From positions 1 through 7,332 of the forward strand of contig NZ_LSJM01000273.1 in the NCBI RefSeq assembly GCF_001557215.1: 7,332 nucleotides of DNA. Reading direction: 5' to 3'. This stretch comes from Sphingomonas sp. CCH9-E2. Lineage in GTDB: Bacteria > Pseudomonadota > Alphaproteobacteria > Sphingomonadales > Sphingomonadaceae. Shown here piece by piece: positions 1 to 5,907 of this stretch. A program made the position numbers and the translations under genes. A model generated the notes under the pieces. It did no database searches and was not told the origin of the DNA. It saw only the letters and a program-made list of their open reading frames with translations. Within the stretch, counting starts at the first letter, position 1, and every line of letters begins with the position of its first letter.

Positions 1-740
1 CGGCCAACCCGCCGGTGCCGATCAGCGCGGGGGCGATCTCCGCCGCGGTCGCGCTGACCTTCTGGGGGTTTCTGGGTGTCGAGTCCGCCACTGTTCCCGC
101 CGATCGGGTCAAGGACGCTGCGCGGATCGTGCCGCTGGCGACGTTGCTCGGCACGGCGCTTACCGGGCTCGTCTATCTGCTCGTCGCCGGCGCGATCGGG
201 TTGATGATGCCGGCGGCGCTGACCGCCGCCTCGCCCGCCCCGCTCGCCGCCTTTCTCGGCCGCGCCTGGGGCAGCGGCGCGCTGGAGATCGCGGCCATCT
301 TTGCCGCAATCAGCGCGCTGGGCGCGCTCAACGGCTTCATCCTGCTGCAGGGCGAGGTGCCCCGGGCGATGGCGCGCGGCGGGGTCTTCCCCGCCTGGTT
401 CGGCAAGGACGGCAGCCGGGGCACGCCGACCCGCGCGCATCTGGTGTCGGGCGCGCTGGTGACGATCGTGATGGCGCTCAACTATACCGGAAGCACCGGC
501 ACGCTATTCGCCGACATCGCGACGATCAGTCTCGCCGCCGGGATGCTCGCCTATTTCGTCAGCGCACTCGCCGCGTTGAAGCTGCTGGCCGGCGACCGCG
601 CGGCGGTGCTGGCGGCGATCGTCTCGGCGCTGTTCGTGCTGTGGATGATCTATGGCCTGGGCCTTCGCGCCAACCTGTGGGGCCTCGGCCTGCTCGCGCT
701 CGGGCTGCCCGTGTTCATGTGGGTGCGGCGAACCCGCTAA
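1..740 (+). CDS. APC-family amino acid/polyamine permease, C-terminal part (5' end outside window)
   Basis: This is an inner-membrane transporter of the amino acid-polyamine-organocation superfamily, most like the AdiC/basic amino acid-polyamine antiporter group. The reading frame is open from base 3, so the GTG at 15 is probably internal. About 245 residues are visible, roughly the C-terminal half of a family member of about 440. The segment begins near the family's TM6 signature, FWGFLGVESATVPADRVKD, where AdiC-like proteins carry the same (W/G)F-x-GVESA pattern. It continues through about six or seven hydrophobic helices. A LLQGEVPRAMARGGVFPAWF stretch, the conserved cytoplasmic segment before TM9, lies between helices. 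The protein ends in a basic tail (VRRTR). Its stop codon overlaps the stop of the convergent flavoprotein gene by a few bases, and no terminator lies between them. Substrate cannot be read from this half. An amine or amino acid is the family expectation, and proximity suggests, without proving, that it serves the neighbouring oxygenase module. Confidence 0.85.
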   Translation, partial: ANPPVPISAGAISAAVALTFWGFLGVESATVPADRVKDAARIVPLATLLGTALTGLVYLLVAGAIGLMMPAALTAASPAPLAAFLGRAWGSGALEIAAIFAAISALGALNGFILLQGEVPRAMARGGVFPAWFGKDGSRGTPTRAHLVSGALVTIVMALNYTGSTGTLFADIATISLAAGMLAYFVSALAALKLLAGDRAAVLAAIVSALFVLWMIYGLGLRANLWGLGLLALGLPVFMWVRRTR

Positions 741-2365
741 ACAGGCAGCATCCGCCGCACGAACGAGCGGTCGCGCAGGATCTCATGCGCGGCATTATGC
801 CCCGGTGCGCCGGTCACACCGCCGCCGGGATGCGTGCCCGCACCGCACATATAGAGCCCCTTGATCGGCCCGCGATAATCGCCATGCCCCAGCATTGGCC
901 GCGACGCCCATAGCTGATCGAGCGACATGTGCCCGTGCATGATGTCGCCGCCGATCAGCCCGAATTTCGCTTCGAGATCGGCGGGCGAGTGGATCTGCAT
1001 GCCGATGATCGACTTGCGAAAGTTGGGCGCGTGCTTCGTCACCGTGTCGATGATGACCTCGGCCGCCGCTTCGCGTTCATCGGCCCAGCTGCGCCCATCG
1101 GGCAGCACCGGCGCGAATTGCTGGCAGAAGAGCGAGGCGATGTGCATCCCCGGCGGGGCGAGGCTGTCATCGACACTGGTCGGCAGCTTCATCTCGACGA
1201 TCGGTTCGTCGGACCAACCCTTGGCCTTCGCATCGGTGAACGCCTTGTCCATATAGTCGAGCGTCGGCGAGATGATGATGCCGGCGGTGTGATGCTCGGC
1301 CTTTTCCTTGCCCGGCAGCACCGTGAAATCGGGCAGCTCGCTGAGCGCGACGTTCATCCGGAACGTGCCCGACCCGGTCTTGTACCCGTCCATCCGCCGC
1401 GCGAATTGCGCAGGCAGGTCGCTGCGATCGACCAGCTGGCGATAGAGCAAAGCGGGGCCGGCGTTCGATGCGACGATCGGAGCGGCGATCTCCTCGCCGC
1501 TTTCCAGCCGCACCCCCGCGACCTTGCCGCCCCCGGCCTCCGCCGCGGCAGGCTCCACCAGCAGCTTCGCGACCGGCGTCTCGACGCTGATCTCGACCCC
1601 CGCTTCCTCGGCCGCTTCGGCCATGTAGCGCGTGATCGCGCCCATCCCGCCGACGCTGTGGCCCCACATGCCCTTCTTGCCGTTCACCTCGCCGAACACA
1701 TGGTGGAGCAGGACATAAGCCGATCCGGGCGTGTCGGGGCTGGCATAGTTGCCGACCACGGCGTCGAAGCCGAAGGCGGCCTGGATGTACGGGTTCTCGT
1801 ACCAGCGGGTCAGAAAATCGCGCGCCGACTTGACGAACAGGTCCATCACGTCGCGCTGCGCCTCGACGTCCATCCCCGCGAGCCGCTTGCCCTGCGCCGC
1901 GGCGGCGAGCAGCGCGCGCAGTCCGCCGCCGGCATTGGGCGGCGTCTTGAGCGACAGGTCGCGCAGCACTTCGGCAACACGCTCGAGCGCTTCCTCGTAG
2001 TGCGGGAAGGTCTCGGCATCCTTTTGCGAAAAGCGTGCGAATTCGGCCTGGGTCCGCGCGGTGCCCCCGCCCAGCTTCAGATAGCCGCCCTCGTGCGGGA
2101 AAAAGTTGCTGATCGTCCGCTCCACGATCCGCCAGCCGCGCTCGTGGAGGCGCATGTCCCGGATCACCTTGGGCCGCAACAGGCTGACGGTGTAGCTCGC
2201 GGTCGAGTTGCGGAAGCCGGGGTGGAACTCCTCGGTCACTGCCGCGCCGCCGACAATGTGGCGCCGCTCGAGCACGCGCACCTTCAGGCCCGCGCGCGCG
2301 AGATAGAAGGCGCAGACCAGCCCGTTATGCCCGCCGCCGATAACGATCGCGTCGTATTTCTTCAT
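737..2365 (-). CDS. FAD-dependent oxidoreductase, phytoene desaturase/PYROXD2-like
   Basis: This is a 542-residue flavoprotein of the amine oxidase/phytoene desaturase superfamily, closest in appearance to the bacterial relatives of PYROXD2. The N-terminal Rossmann motif IGGGHNG (residues 9-15) is followed by the ribose-binding acidic residue E33 in VLER and by GGAAVTEEF (39-47). The C-terminal FAD-contact segment is GLYMCGAGTHPGGGVTGAPG (503-522), typical of this family. The middle part carries the substrate domain. There is no signal peptide and no convincing membrane helix. The ATG at 2365 is supported by a strong GGGGGA Shine-Dalgarno directly upstream. It starts 12 bases after the stop of the Rieske gene, so the two are almost certainly co-transcribed. 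Phytoene is an unlikely substrate because no carotenoid genes are near. Oxidation or isomerisation of a product of the Rieske enzyme is an inference. It should not be assumed to be the oxygenase's electron donor, because it lacks a 2Fe-2S ferredoxin domain and a recognisable separate NAD domain. Confidence 0.88.
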   Translation of the reverse strand: MKKYDAIVIGGGHNGLVCAFYLARAGLKVRVLERRHIVGGAAVTEEFHPGFRNSTASYTVSLLRPKVIRDMRLHERGWRIVERTISNFFPHEGGYLKLGGGTARTQAEFARFSQKDAETFPHYEEALERVAEVLRDLSLKTPPNAGGGLRALLAAAAQGKRLAGMDVEAQRDVMDLFVKSARDFLTRWYENPYIQAAFGFDAVVGNYASPDTPGSAYVLLHHVFGEVNGKKGMWGHSVGGMGAITRYMAEAAEEAGVEISVETPVAKLLVEPAAAEAGGGKVAGVRLESGEEIAAPIVASNAGPALLYRQLVDRSDLPAQFARRMDGYKTGSGTFRMNVALSELPDFTVLPGKEKAEHHTAGIIISPTLDYMDKAFTDAKAKGWSDEPIVEMKLPTSVDDSLAPPGMHIASLFCQQFAPVLPDGRSWADEREAAAEVIIDTVTKHAPNFRKSIIGMQIHSPADLEAKFGLIGGDIMHGHMSLDQLWASRPMLGHGDYRGPIKGLYMCGAGTHPGGGVTGAPGHNAAHEILRDRSFVRRMLPV

Positions 2366-2377
2366 GGCTTCCCCCGG

Positions 2378-3559
2378 TCAGACGCTGTGCGGACGGCGCG
2401 ACCAGCCCGGCGCTGGGGCGCGCTGCAGCCGTGCCTCCGGGATGATCGCGCGAATCTTTGCCGCGAAGCTGCGCAGGCAGACCTCGCTCGCGCCGATCGG
2501 CCCGGCGGTGTAGCTGCTCGACGCCATGCCCTGTTGCACGCGCTCGATCAGCCAAGTGTCCTCGGCATTGACGACGCGGTTGATCCGCCAATTGGCATAG
2601 CGGGTCAGCTTCATCTCCCGACGATCATCGGGAAGCGCGAACGCCATTTCGCGTAGCACGCAGCTGGTCGGCGAGACCGGCAGCCACTGCATGAAGTCGA
2701 TCTGGTCGGCATAGATGTCGAACGCCATGTTCGGCCACAGCTTGTAATAGAGCCACAGCCGCTGGTTCGCCTCGGGCAGGTGATCGACGCGCGGGAGGTG
2801 GCGTTGGTAAAAGGCCTCCCACGGATTGTCCGAGACGCGGTCGACCAGCTGGCCCGACATCTTGTCGACCCACCCCGCCGCTTCAATCGCATAGGACTTC
2901 CCGAACAGCCGCGTCAGCCCGTCATGCGCGACCGGGATGTGCAGATTGTCCGAATAATTGTCCCCGACATTCTTCCAGTTGACCCCGCGGTCGCGGATCC
3001 GAACGTCGCTGATCCGGCGCATCTCCTCGAACCGATAGGGCGCAACCTCATGATCATAGGGCGCCATCATCTGCGCGGGCGACGGGCCGCCATCATCCTC
3101 GAGCCGGACGAAGACGAACCCGCGCCAGGTGGCGAGGTCGACCGGAACCAGACCGCTCGCCGCCATGTCCAGCGCGGGATAGTCGTTGCGCATCGGCACG
3201 CCCGACAGCTGCCCGTCCAGCTCATAGGCCCAGGCATGATAAGGGCAGACCAGCTTCTTCGCGCAACCGGCATGACCCTCGACGATCCGCATCGCGCGGT
3301 GGCGGCAGACATTGTGAAAGGCGCGGATCGCCCCATCGCGCCCGCGCACCACGACGACATTCTCCCCCAGATAGGTCAGGGTTCGCCACTCGCCCGGTTC
3401 GGCAAGGTCGCTCTCATGGCACACGATCTGCCACGACGGGCGCAGGATGCGCGCGGTCTCGACCTCGAGAAATTCGGGGTCGGTATAGATCCAGCCGGGC
3501 AGCGACCAGTCGGCATCGGGATCATGGCCCGGCTCGGGCGAGGCGATTGAGGTGGCCAT
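2378..3559 (-). CDS. Rieske non-heme iron oxygenase, alpha subunit
   Basis: This is a 393-residue catalytic subunit of the aromatic-ring-hydroxylating/Rieske oxygenase family, which uses O2 and electrons from a separate reductase to hydroxylate or demethylate a small organic substrate. The Rieske 2Fe-2S motif is visible as C85-x-H87 ... C105-x2-H108 (NVCRH and CPYHAW). The mononuclear iron site is D204-x2-H207-x4-H212 within NWKNVGDNYSDNLHIPVAH, and D334 in NAEDTW is the likely third ligand. D204 is the expected bridging acid between the Rieske centre and the iron of the neighbouring subunit. Length and domain order are normal for alpha-only, homotrimeric members, and no small beta subunit is adjacent. 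The ATG at 3559 has GGAG a few bases upstream. It is the first gene of an operon with the FAD protein and is divergent from the BetI-like regulator across a palindromic operator. Substrate is unknown. The regulator type and nearby permease hint at an amine, amino acid or betaine-like compound. Confidence 0.93.
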   Translation of the reverse strand: MATSIASPEPGHDPDADWSLPGWIYTDPEFLEVETARILRPSWQIVCHESDLAEPGEWRTLTYLGENVVVVRGRDGAIRAFHNVCRHRAMRIVEGHAGCAKKLVCPYHAWAYELDGQLSGVPMRNDYPALDMAASGLVPVDLATWRGFVFVRLEDDGGPSPAQMMAPYDHEVAPYRFEEMRRISDVRIRDRGVNWKNVGDNYSDNLHIPVAHDGLTRLFGKSYAIEAAGWVDKMSGQLVDRVSDNPWEAFYQRHLPRVDHLPEANQRLWLYYKLWPNMAFDIYADQIDFMQWLPVSPTSCVLREMAFALPDDRREMKLTRYANWRINRVVNAEDTWLIERVQQGMASSSYTAGPIGASEVCLRSFAAKIRAIIPEARLQRAPAPGWSRRPHSV

Positions 3560-3579
3560 GACGGCTCCGCGATTTGCTT

Positions 3580-3585
3580 GTTATA
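3580..3585 (-). promoter_or_regulatory. Candidate -10 box of the Rieske-FAD operon
   Basis: Read on the minus strand this is TATAAC, a five-of-six match to the -10 consensus, inside the left arm of the palindrome. It would place the transcription start near 3573, leaving a short leader that still contains the GGAG ribosome site before the ATG at 3559. No good -35 hexamer is seen at 16-18 bases, so activity may be modest. Confidence 0.4.
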
Positions 3586-3591
3586 CGATCG

Positions 3592-3597
3592 TATAAT
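3592..3597 (+). promoter_or_regulatory. Candidate -10 box of the TetR-type gene
   Basis: A consensus TATAAT lies inside the right arm of the palindrome. A transcript starting about 7 bases downstream would begin only a few bases before the ATG at 3609, giving a leaderless or nearly leaderless mRNA; no Shine-Dalgarno is visible before that ATG. The -35 region at the usual distance (about 3569-3574, GCGATT) is poor. Repressor on the operator would cover this box. Confidence 0.5.
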
Positions 3598-3608
3598 AAG
3601 CTTCAGCG

Positions 3609-4205
3609 ATGAGCAAGCCAGGCTTCACCCGGGTCGAGCCCGATGCGCGACGCCAGTCGCTGATCGCGGCCACGGCGCGCGTGCTCGCACGTGACGGGCC
3701 GAGCGGCGCATCGGTGCGCGCCATCGCGCTAGAGGCGGAGGTCTCGCCGGGGCTGGTCGCGCATCATTTCGGCGGGATCGATGCGCTGATTGCCGCGACC
3801 TATGCCCATGTCGGTGACCAGGTCGGCACGGCGCTCGATGCGGCGGTCGCCGCGGCGGGAAGCGACCCGCGGGCAAGGCTGACGGCCTATGTCACGGCGA
3901 GCTTTGCGGCGCCGATCGCGGATCGCGCGCTGCTCGCGACCTGGACCGCCTTCTGGGGACTGGTGATCGCGCGCAGCGACATTGCTGCGCTCCATGATGC
4001 GCAATATGCGCGCTATCGCCAAGAGCTCGAGGCCTTGCTCGCGGCGTGCGGGCTACCCTCGCCCGCGCGCCGGCGCGCGGCGATTGCGATCGCTGCGCTG
4101 GTCGACGGCCTCTGGCTTGAACTCTGTCTGTCGCCCGAAGTCCTCGGCGCAGACGAGGCGCGCGCGATCGCCCAGGCGCAGATCAGCGCAATGCTGGACA
4201 CGTGA
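3609..4205 (+). CDS. TetR/AcrR-family transcriptional regulator, BetI-like
   Basis: This is a 198-residue repressor. The N-terminal helix-turn-helix domain covers about residues 12-60, with the TetR signature GASVRAIALEAEVSPGLVAH followed by HFGGIDAL (53-60). The usual lysine of the (Y/H)FGGKDAL motif is isoleucine here. The C-terminal ligand domain resembles BetI (the choline-responsive repressor of glycine betaine synthesis) more than generic TetR proteins. It contains ATWTAFWGLVIARSDIAALH (110-129), comparable to BetI's aWLaFWa segment, and AALVDGLWLELCLSP (162-176), comparable to AaLIDGLWLR. The gene is divergent from the Rieske-FAD operon, with the palindrome between them, so autoregulation and control of that operon are the natural inference. 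The start at 3609 is chosen because it is the first ATG after the -10 box and precedes the conserved domain by the usual distance. The ligand may be a quaternary ammonium or other amine-like compound, but this is not established by sequence. Confidence 0.9.
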   Translation: MSKPGFTRVEPDARRQSLIAATARVLARDGPSGASVRAIALEAEVSPGLVAHHFGGIDALIAATYAHVGDQVGTALDAAVAAAGSDPRARLTAYVTASFAAPIADRALLATWTAFWGLVIARSDIAALHDAQYARYRQELEALLAACGLPSPARRRAAIAIAALVDGLWLELCLSPEVLGADEARAIAQAQISAMLDT

Positions 4206-4225
4206 TGGCAGGGCAACCGCGCAGC

Positions 4226-4248
4226 GGCGGGCGTTAGGCCAGCCCGCC
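4226..4248. terminator. GC-rich hairpin between convergent genes, possible bidirectional terminator
   Basis: Arms GGCGGGC (4226-4232) and GCCCGCC (4242-4248) are perfectly complementary with a 9-base loop. The hairpin lies in the 50-base gap between the convergent TetR-type and MFS stop codons. Only two T residues follow on the plus strand and there is no T tract on the minus strand, so it is a weak intrinsic terminator at best. It may simply block read-through or be a chance GC stem. Confidence 0.45.
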
Positions 4249-4255
4249 TTGATGC

Positions 4256-5467
4256 CTAAGCCGTTGCCTGGCGGGACTGGCGTGAGGTCAGCGCGATCAC
4301 AACCCCCACTGCGCCGGCCACGATCCCGACGAGCCCAGCAGTCAGGAACGCGCCCTGCATCGATCCGGTGGATTGATCGAGAACATGCACCAGCCGGGGC
4401 GACTGTGACTGTGCCAGGAAGAAGGCGGCGGTCCAGATGCCCATCGCCCGGCCGCGATGCGCGAAGTCGAACTTCGAATGCGTCCAGGCCAGCAATGTCG
4501 GTACCGCCATGCCCGCCGCCATCTGCTGGACGGTGACGCCCGCTGCCATTGCACCCGGCGTTTCGGCCAGACCGATCGCCGCAAGCCCTGCCCCCAACAA
4601 TGCGAGGAAGACCCCGAGCTGCAGCGCGTAGCTGCGGTTGGCGAGGATTCGGAACAGGATCGCGCCGGCCAGAAAGAACAGCGTCGGTACGACGATCAGC
4701 TGTGCATAGCGATCGGGCTGCGTCACGCCGACCTCGGCGAAGGCAAGGGCACCGTTGATGATGAACACGTAATAGAGCATCGCCGCGAAGAATGTGACGA
4801 GGGCCGTGAGGACCGCACTCCGCCAGGGAAAGGCAGTCTTGGGAACCGCTTGCTCGGCGGACGCTTCGCCACTCTCGGCCTTCTTCGGTTCGAACAGCCA
4901 GATCATCATGGCTGCCCAGATCGGGATGGCGGCCAGGTAGACGAAGAAGACCGCGTTCCACTGCAGCTTGCTCGCCTCGCCAACGCTCAGCCCGACGAGC
5001 CCGCCGAACACGGGGCCGACCAGGCTTTGAAGGAACAGCCAGTTCTTGCGGCCCTTGTCGTCCCAATAGTCCGCGATCAGGGTGTTGACGACGGTCAGGA
5101 TCACGGCCTCGGAAATGCCGAGCAGCAGGCGGGATATGTAAATCTGGTCCAGGGTTTCGAGGAACAGCGGCACCGTGCCGAACACGGCGTAGAAGGCGGT
5201 CGCCACCAGCAGCAACTGCCTGCGCCCGAACTTGTCGACCAGCACCCCGCTGAAGGGTGCCAGGATCGCCATGGTCAATCCCGGTGCACCGATCAGCGCC
5301 GGCACCTGCGCCCGGGCGTCAGGGTCGTTCGCAAAATGCGCGATGAGCGTCGGCACGGCCGGGCCCATCGCGACGATGGCGAGCATCGGTAGGAAGCCGG
5401 CAAGGACGACGACGATCCCCTGCGGCTTCAATGGAAGTGCGCGCCAATAGGCCGTCAAGTTCCACAT
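4256..5467 (-). CDS. Major facilitator superfamily (MFS) transporter
   Basis: This is a 403-residue inner-membrane permease with about twelve hydrophobic helices, roughly at residues 17-38, 55-75, 83-103, 107-130, 143-163, 170-192, 217-240, 254-275, 280-300, 305-328, 340-360 and 375-394. The MFS loop motif A appears between TM2 and TM3 as GVLVDKFGRR (74-83). A longer charged cytoplasmic loop (193-216, EPKKAESGEASAEQ) separates the two halves, as is typical. The ATG at 5467 has a GGGGAGAGG ribosome site 6 bases upstream. It is divergent from the C-glycoside deglycosidase operon across a 440-base region, so it may import the glycoside or its aglycone, or export a product; the sequence does not decide this. 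It is convergent with the TetR-type gene and probably not part of that regulon. Confidence 0.9.
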   Translation of the reverse strand: MWNLTAYWRALPLKPQGIVVVLAGFLPMLAIVAMGPAVPTLIAHFANDPDARAQVPALIGAPGLTMAILAPFSGVLVDKFGRRQLLLVATAFYAVFGTVPLFLETLDQIYISRLLLGISEAVILTVVNTLIADYWDDKGRKNWLFLQSLVGPVFGGLVGLSVGEASKLQWNAVFFVYLAAIPIWAAMMIWLFEPKKAESGEASAEQAVPKTAFPWRSAVLTALVTFFAAMLYYVFIINGALAFAEVGVTQPDRYAQLIVVPTLFFLAGAILFRILANRSYALQLGVFLALLGAGLAAIGLAETPGAMAAGVTVQQMAAGMAVPTLLAWTHSKFDFAHRGRAMGIWTAAFFLAQSQSPRLVHVLDQSTGSMQGAFLTAGLVGIVAGAVGVVIALTSRQSRQATA

Positions 5468-5557
5468 TTTCGGCCTCTCCCCATATCGAATGGCCTGTTC
5501 AGTAATATATCAGAGTAATCAGTTCAATTCCGGATGTTGGGGTCCCGACCTTCGAAT

Positions 5558-5582
5558 TCCACGCGGCCGGGTGCAGCGTGGA
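5558..5582. repeat. Inverted repeat, 7-bp arms, 11-base spacer
   Basis: Arms TCCACGC (5558-5564) and GCGTGGA (5576-5582) are perfectly complementary. The repeat lies about 90 bases upstream of the MFS start codon in the divergent region. It could be a regulator binding site or an RNA hairpin. GC-rich arms of this length can also arise by chance. Confidence 0.35.
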
Positions 5583-5624
5583 GTCTGATCGCCAGATGCG
5601 CCGATCAATCGCGCAAAACGAAAT

Positions 5625-5630
5625 TTGACA
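5625..5630 (+). promoter_or_regulatory. Candidate -35 element (TTGACA)
   Basis: This is a perfect consensus -35 hexamer in the deglycosidase direction. The -10 is poor: TACTAG (5646-5651, spacer 15) or TAGTTT (5649-5654, spacer 18) are the only candidates. If used, it would give a leader of roughly 250 bases containing the 5689-5707 inverted repeat. A second weak option is GATAAT at 5881-5886, just before the ribosome site of the deglycosidase gene. Confidence 0.3.
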
Positions 5631-5688
5631 GAATCAGAATGGCGATACTAGTTTTGCTCTACACGCGCCTGCCGACGGTTTGCCGCGT

Positions 5689-5707
5689 CGAAAATGCCCC
5701 ATTTTCG
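5689..5707. promoter_or_regulatory. Perfect inverted repeat, candidate operator
   Basis: CGAAAATGCCCCATTTTCG consists of two perfect 8-base arms around a 3-base centre. Its arms are AT-rich against a GC-rich background, which makes chance less likely than for the GC-only repeats nearby. It lies downstream of the TTGACA element and about 200 bases before the deglycosidase start, a plausible place for a repressor site. Its cognate regulator is not in the window. An RNA hairpin with a 3-base loop is an alternative reading. Confidence 0.55.
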
Positions 5708-5907
5708 TGGCGCGCCGAACAGGAGAGGCAGATCATTGCATCATGACGATTGAGCACGCGCGCGGTACCTGCGCCCGCTTGGACCGCTGCGCAGCGCGGC
5801 GACGGGACGTGCAGAGCGACAATTCCGGCCACGCGGACGGGCGCGAACTGCGGCTTTGGTTCGCCAAGCCGACCTTGAACGATAATATTTCAGCGGAGTG
5901 AGATGAG

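Larger units (their letters stand above)
3576..3601. promoter_or_regulatory. Palindromic operator between divergent tetR-type and Rieske genes
   Basis: The core TTATACGATCGTATAA (3581-3596) is a perfect 16-bp palindrome. It extends to 26 bp with 12 of 13 base pairs symmetrical; the only mismatch is the G3580/T3597 pair. It lies 17 bases from the Rieske start codon and 8 bases before the regulator start codon. Position, symmetry and size are typical of a TetR-family operator, so I infer that the adjacent BetI-like protein binds here and represses both directions, including its own gene. Confidence 0.85.
5468..5907. other. 440-base divergent intergenic region
   Basis: This stretch separates the MFS gene from the deglycosidase operon and has no convincing gene. 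It is visibly less GC-rich than the flanking genes around 5495-5710. It holds an AT-rich patch at 5501-5520 just upstream of the MFS ribosome site (TATATT on the minus strand at 5509-5504 could be its -10), two inverted repeats, and a TTGACA at 5625-5630. A 12-bp palindrome CGCTGCGCAGCG (5785-5796) is also present but may be chance in GC-rich DNA. Short open frames here lack good ribosome sites and family-like sequence. No regulator gene for this divergent pair is in the window. Confidence 0.7.

Noticed and set aside
929..2656. Long plus-strand open frame (575 codons) opposite the flavoprotein and Rieske genes
   Set aside because: It is antisense to two well-supported genes. Its translation is rich in R, H, D and L with no domain pattern, as expected from the complementary strand of GC-rich coding DNA.
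4053..5066. Minus-strand open frame of 337 codons overlapping the MFS gene out of frame
   Set aside because: It is Arg-rich and motif-free, and it crosses the stop of the MFS gene into the antisense of the TetR gene; the MFS frame accounts for this DNA.
5709..5716. GGCGCGCC palindrome in the divergent region
   Set aside because: Eight-base GC-only palindromes are expected often in DNA of this composition, and nothing else marks it as functional.
5743..5901. Possible 52-residue leader peptide before the deglycosidase gene
   Set aside because: An AGGAGAGG lies upstream but about 14 bases from the ATG, too far for good initiation. The composition looks random and its stop merges with the next ribosome site. 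Possible but unsupported.
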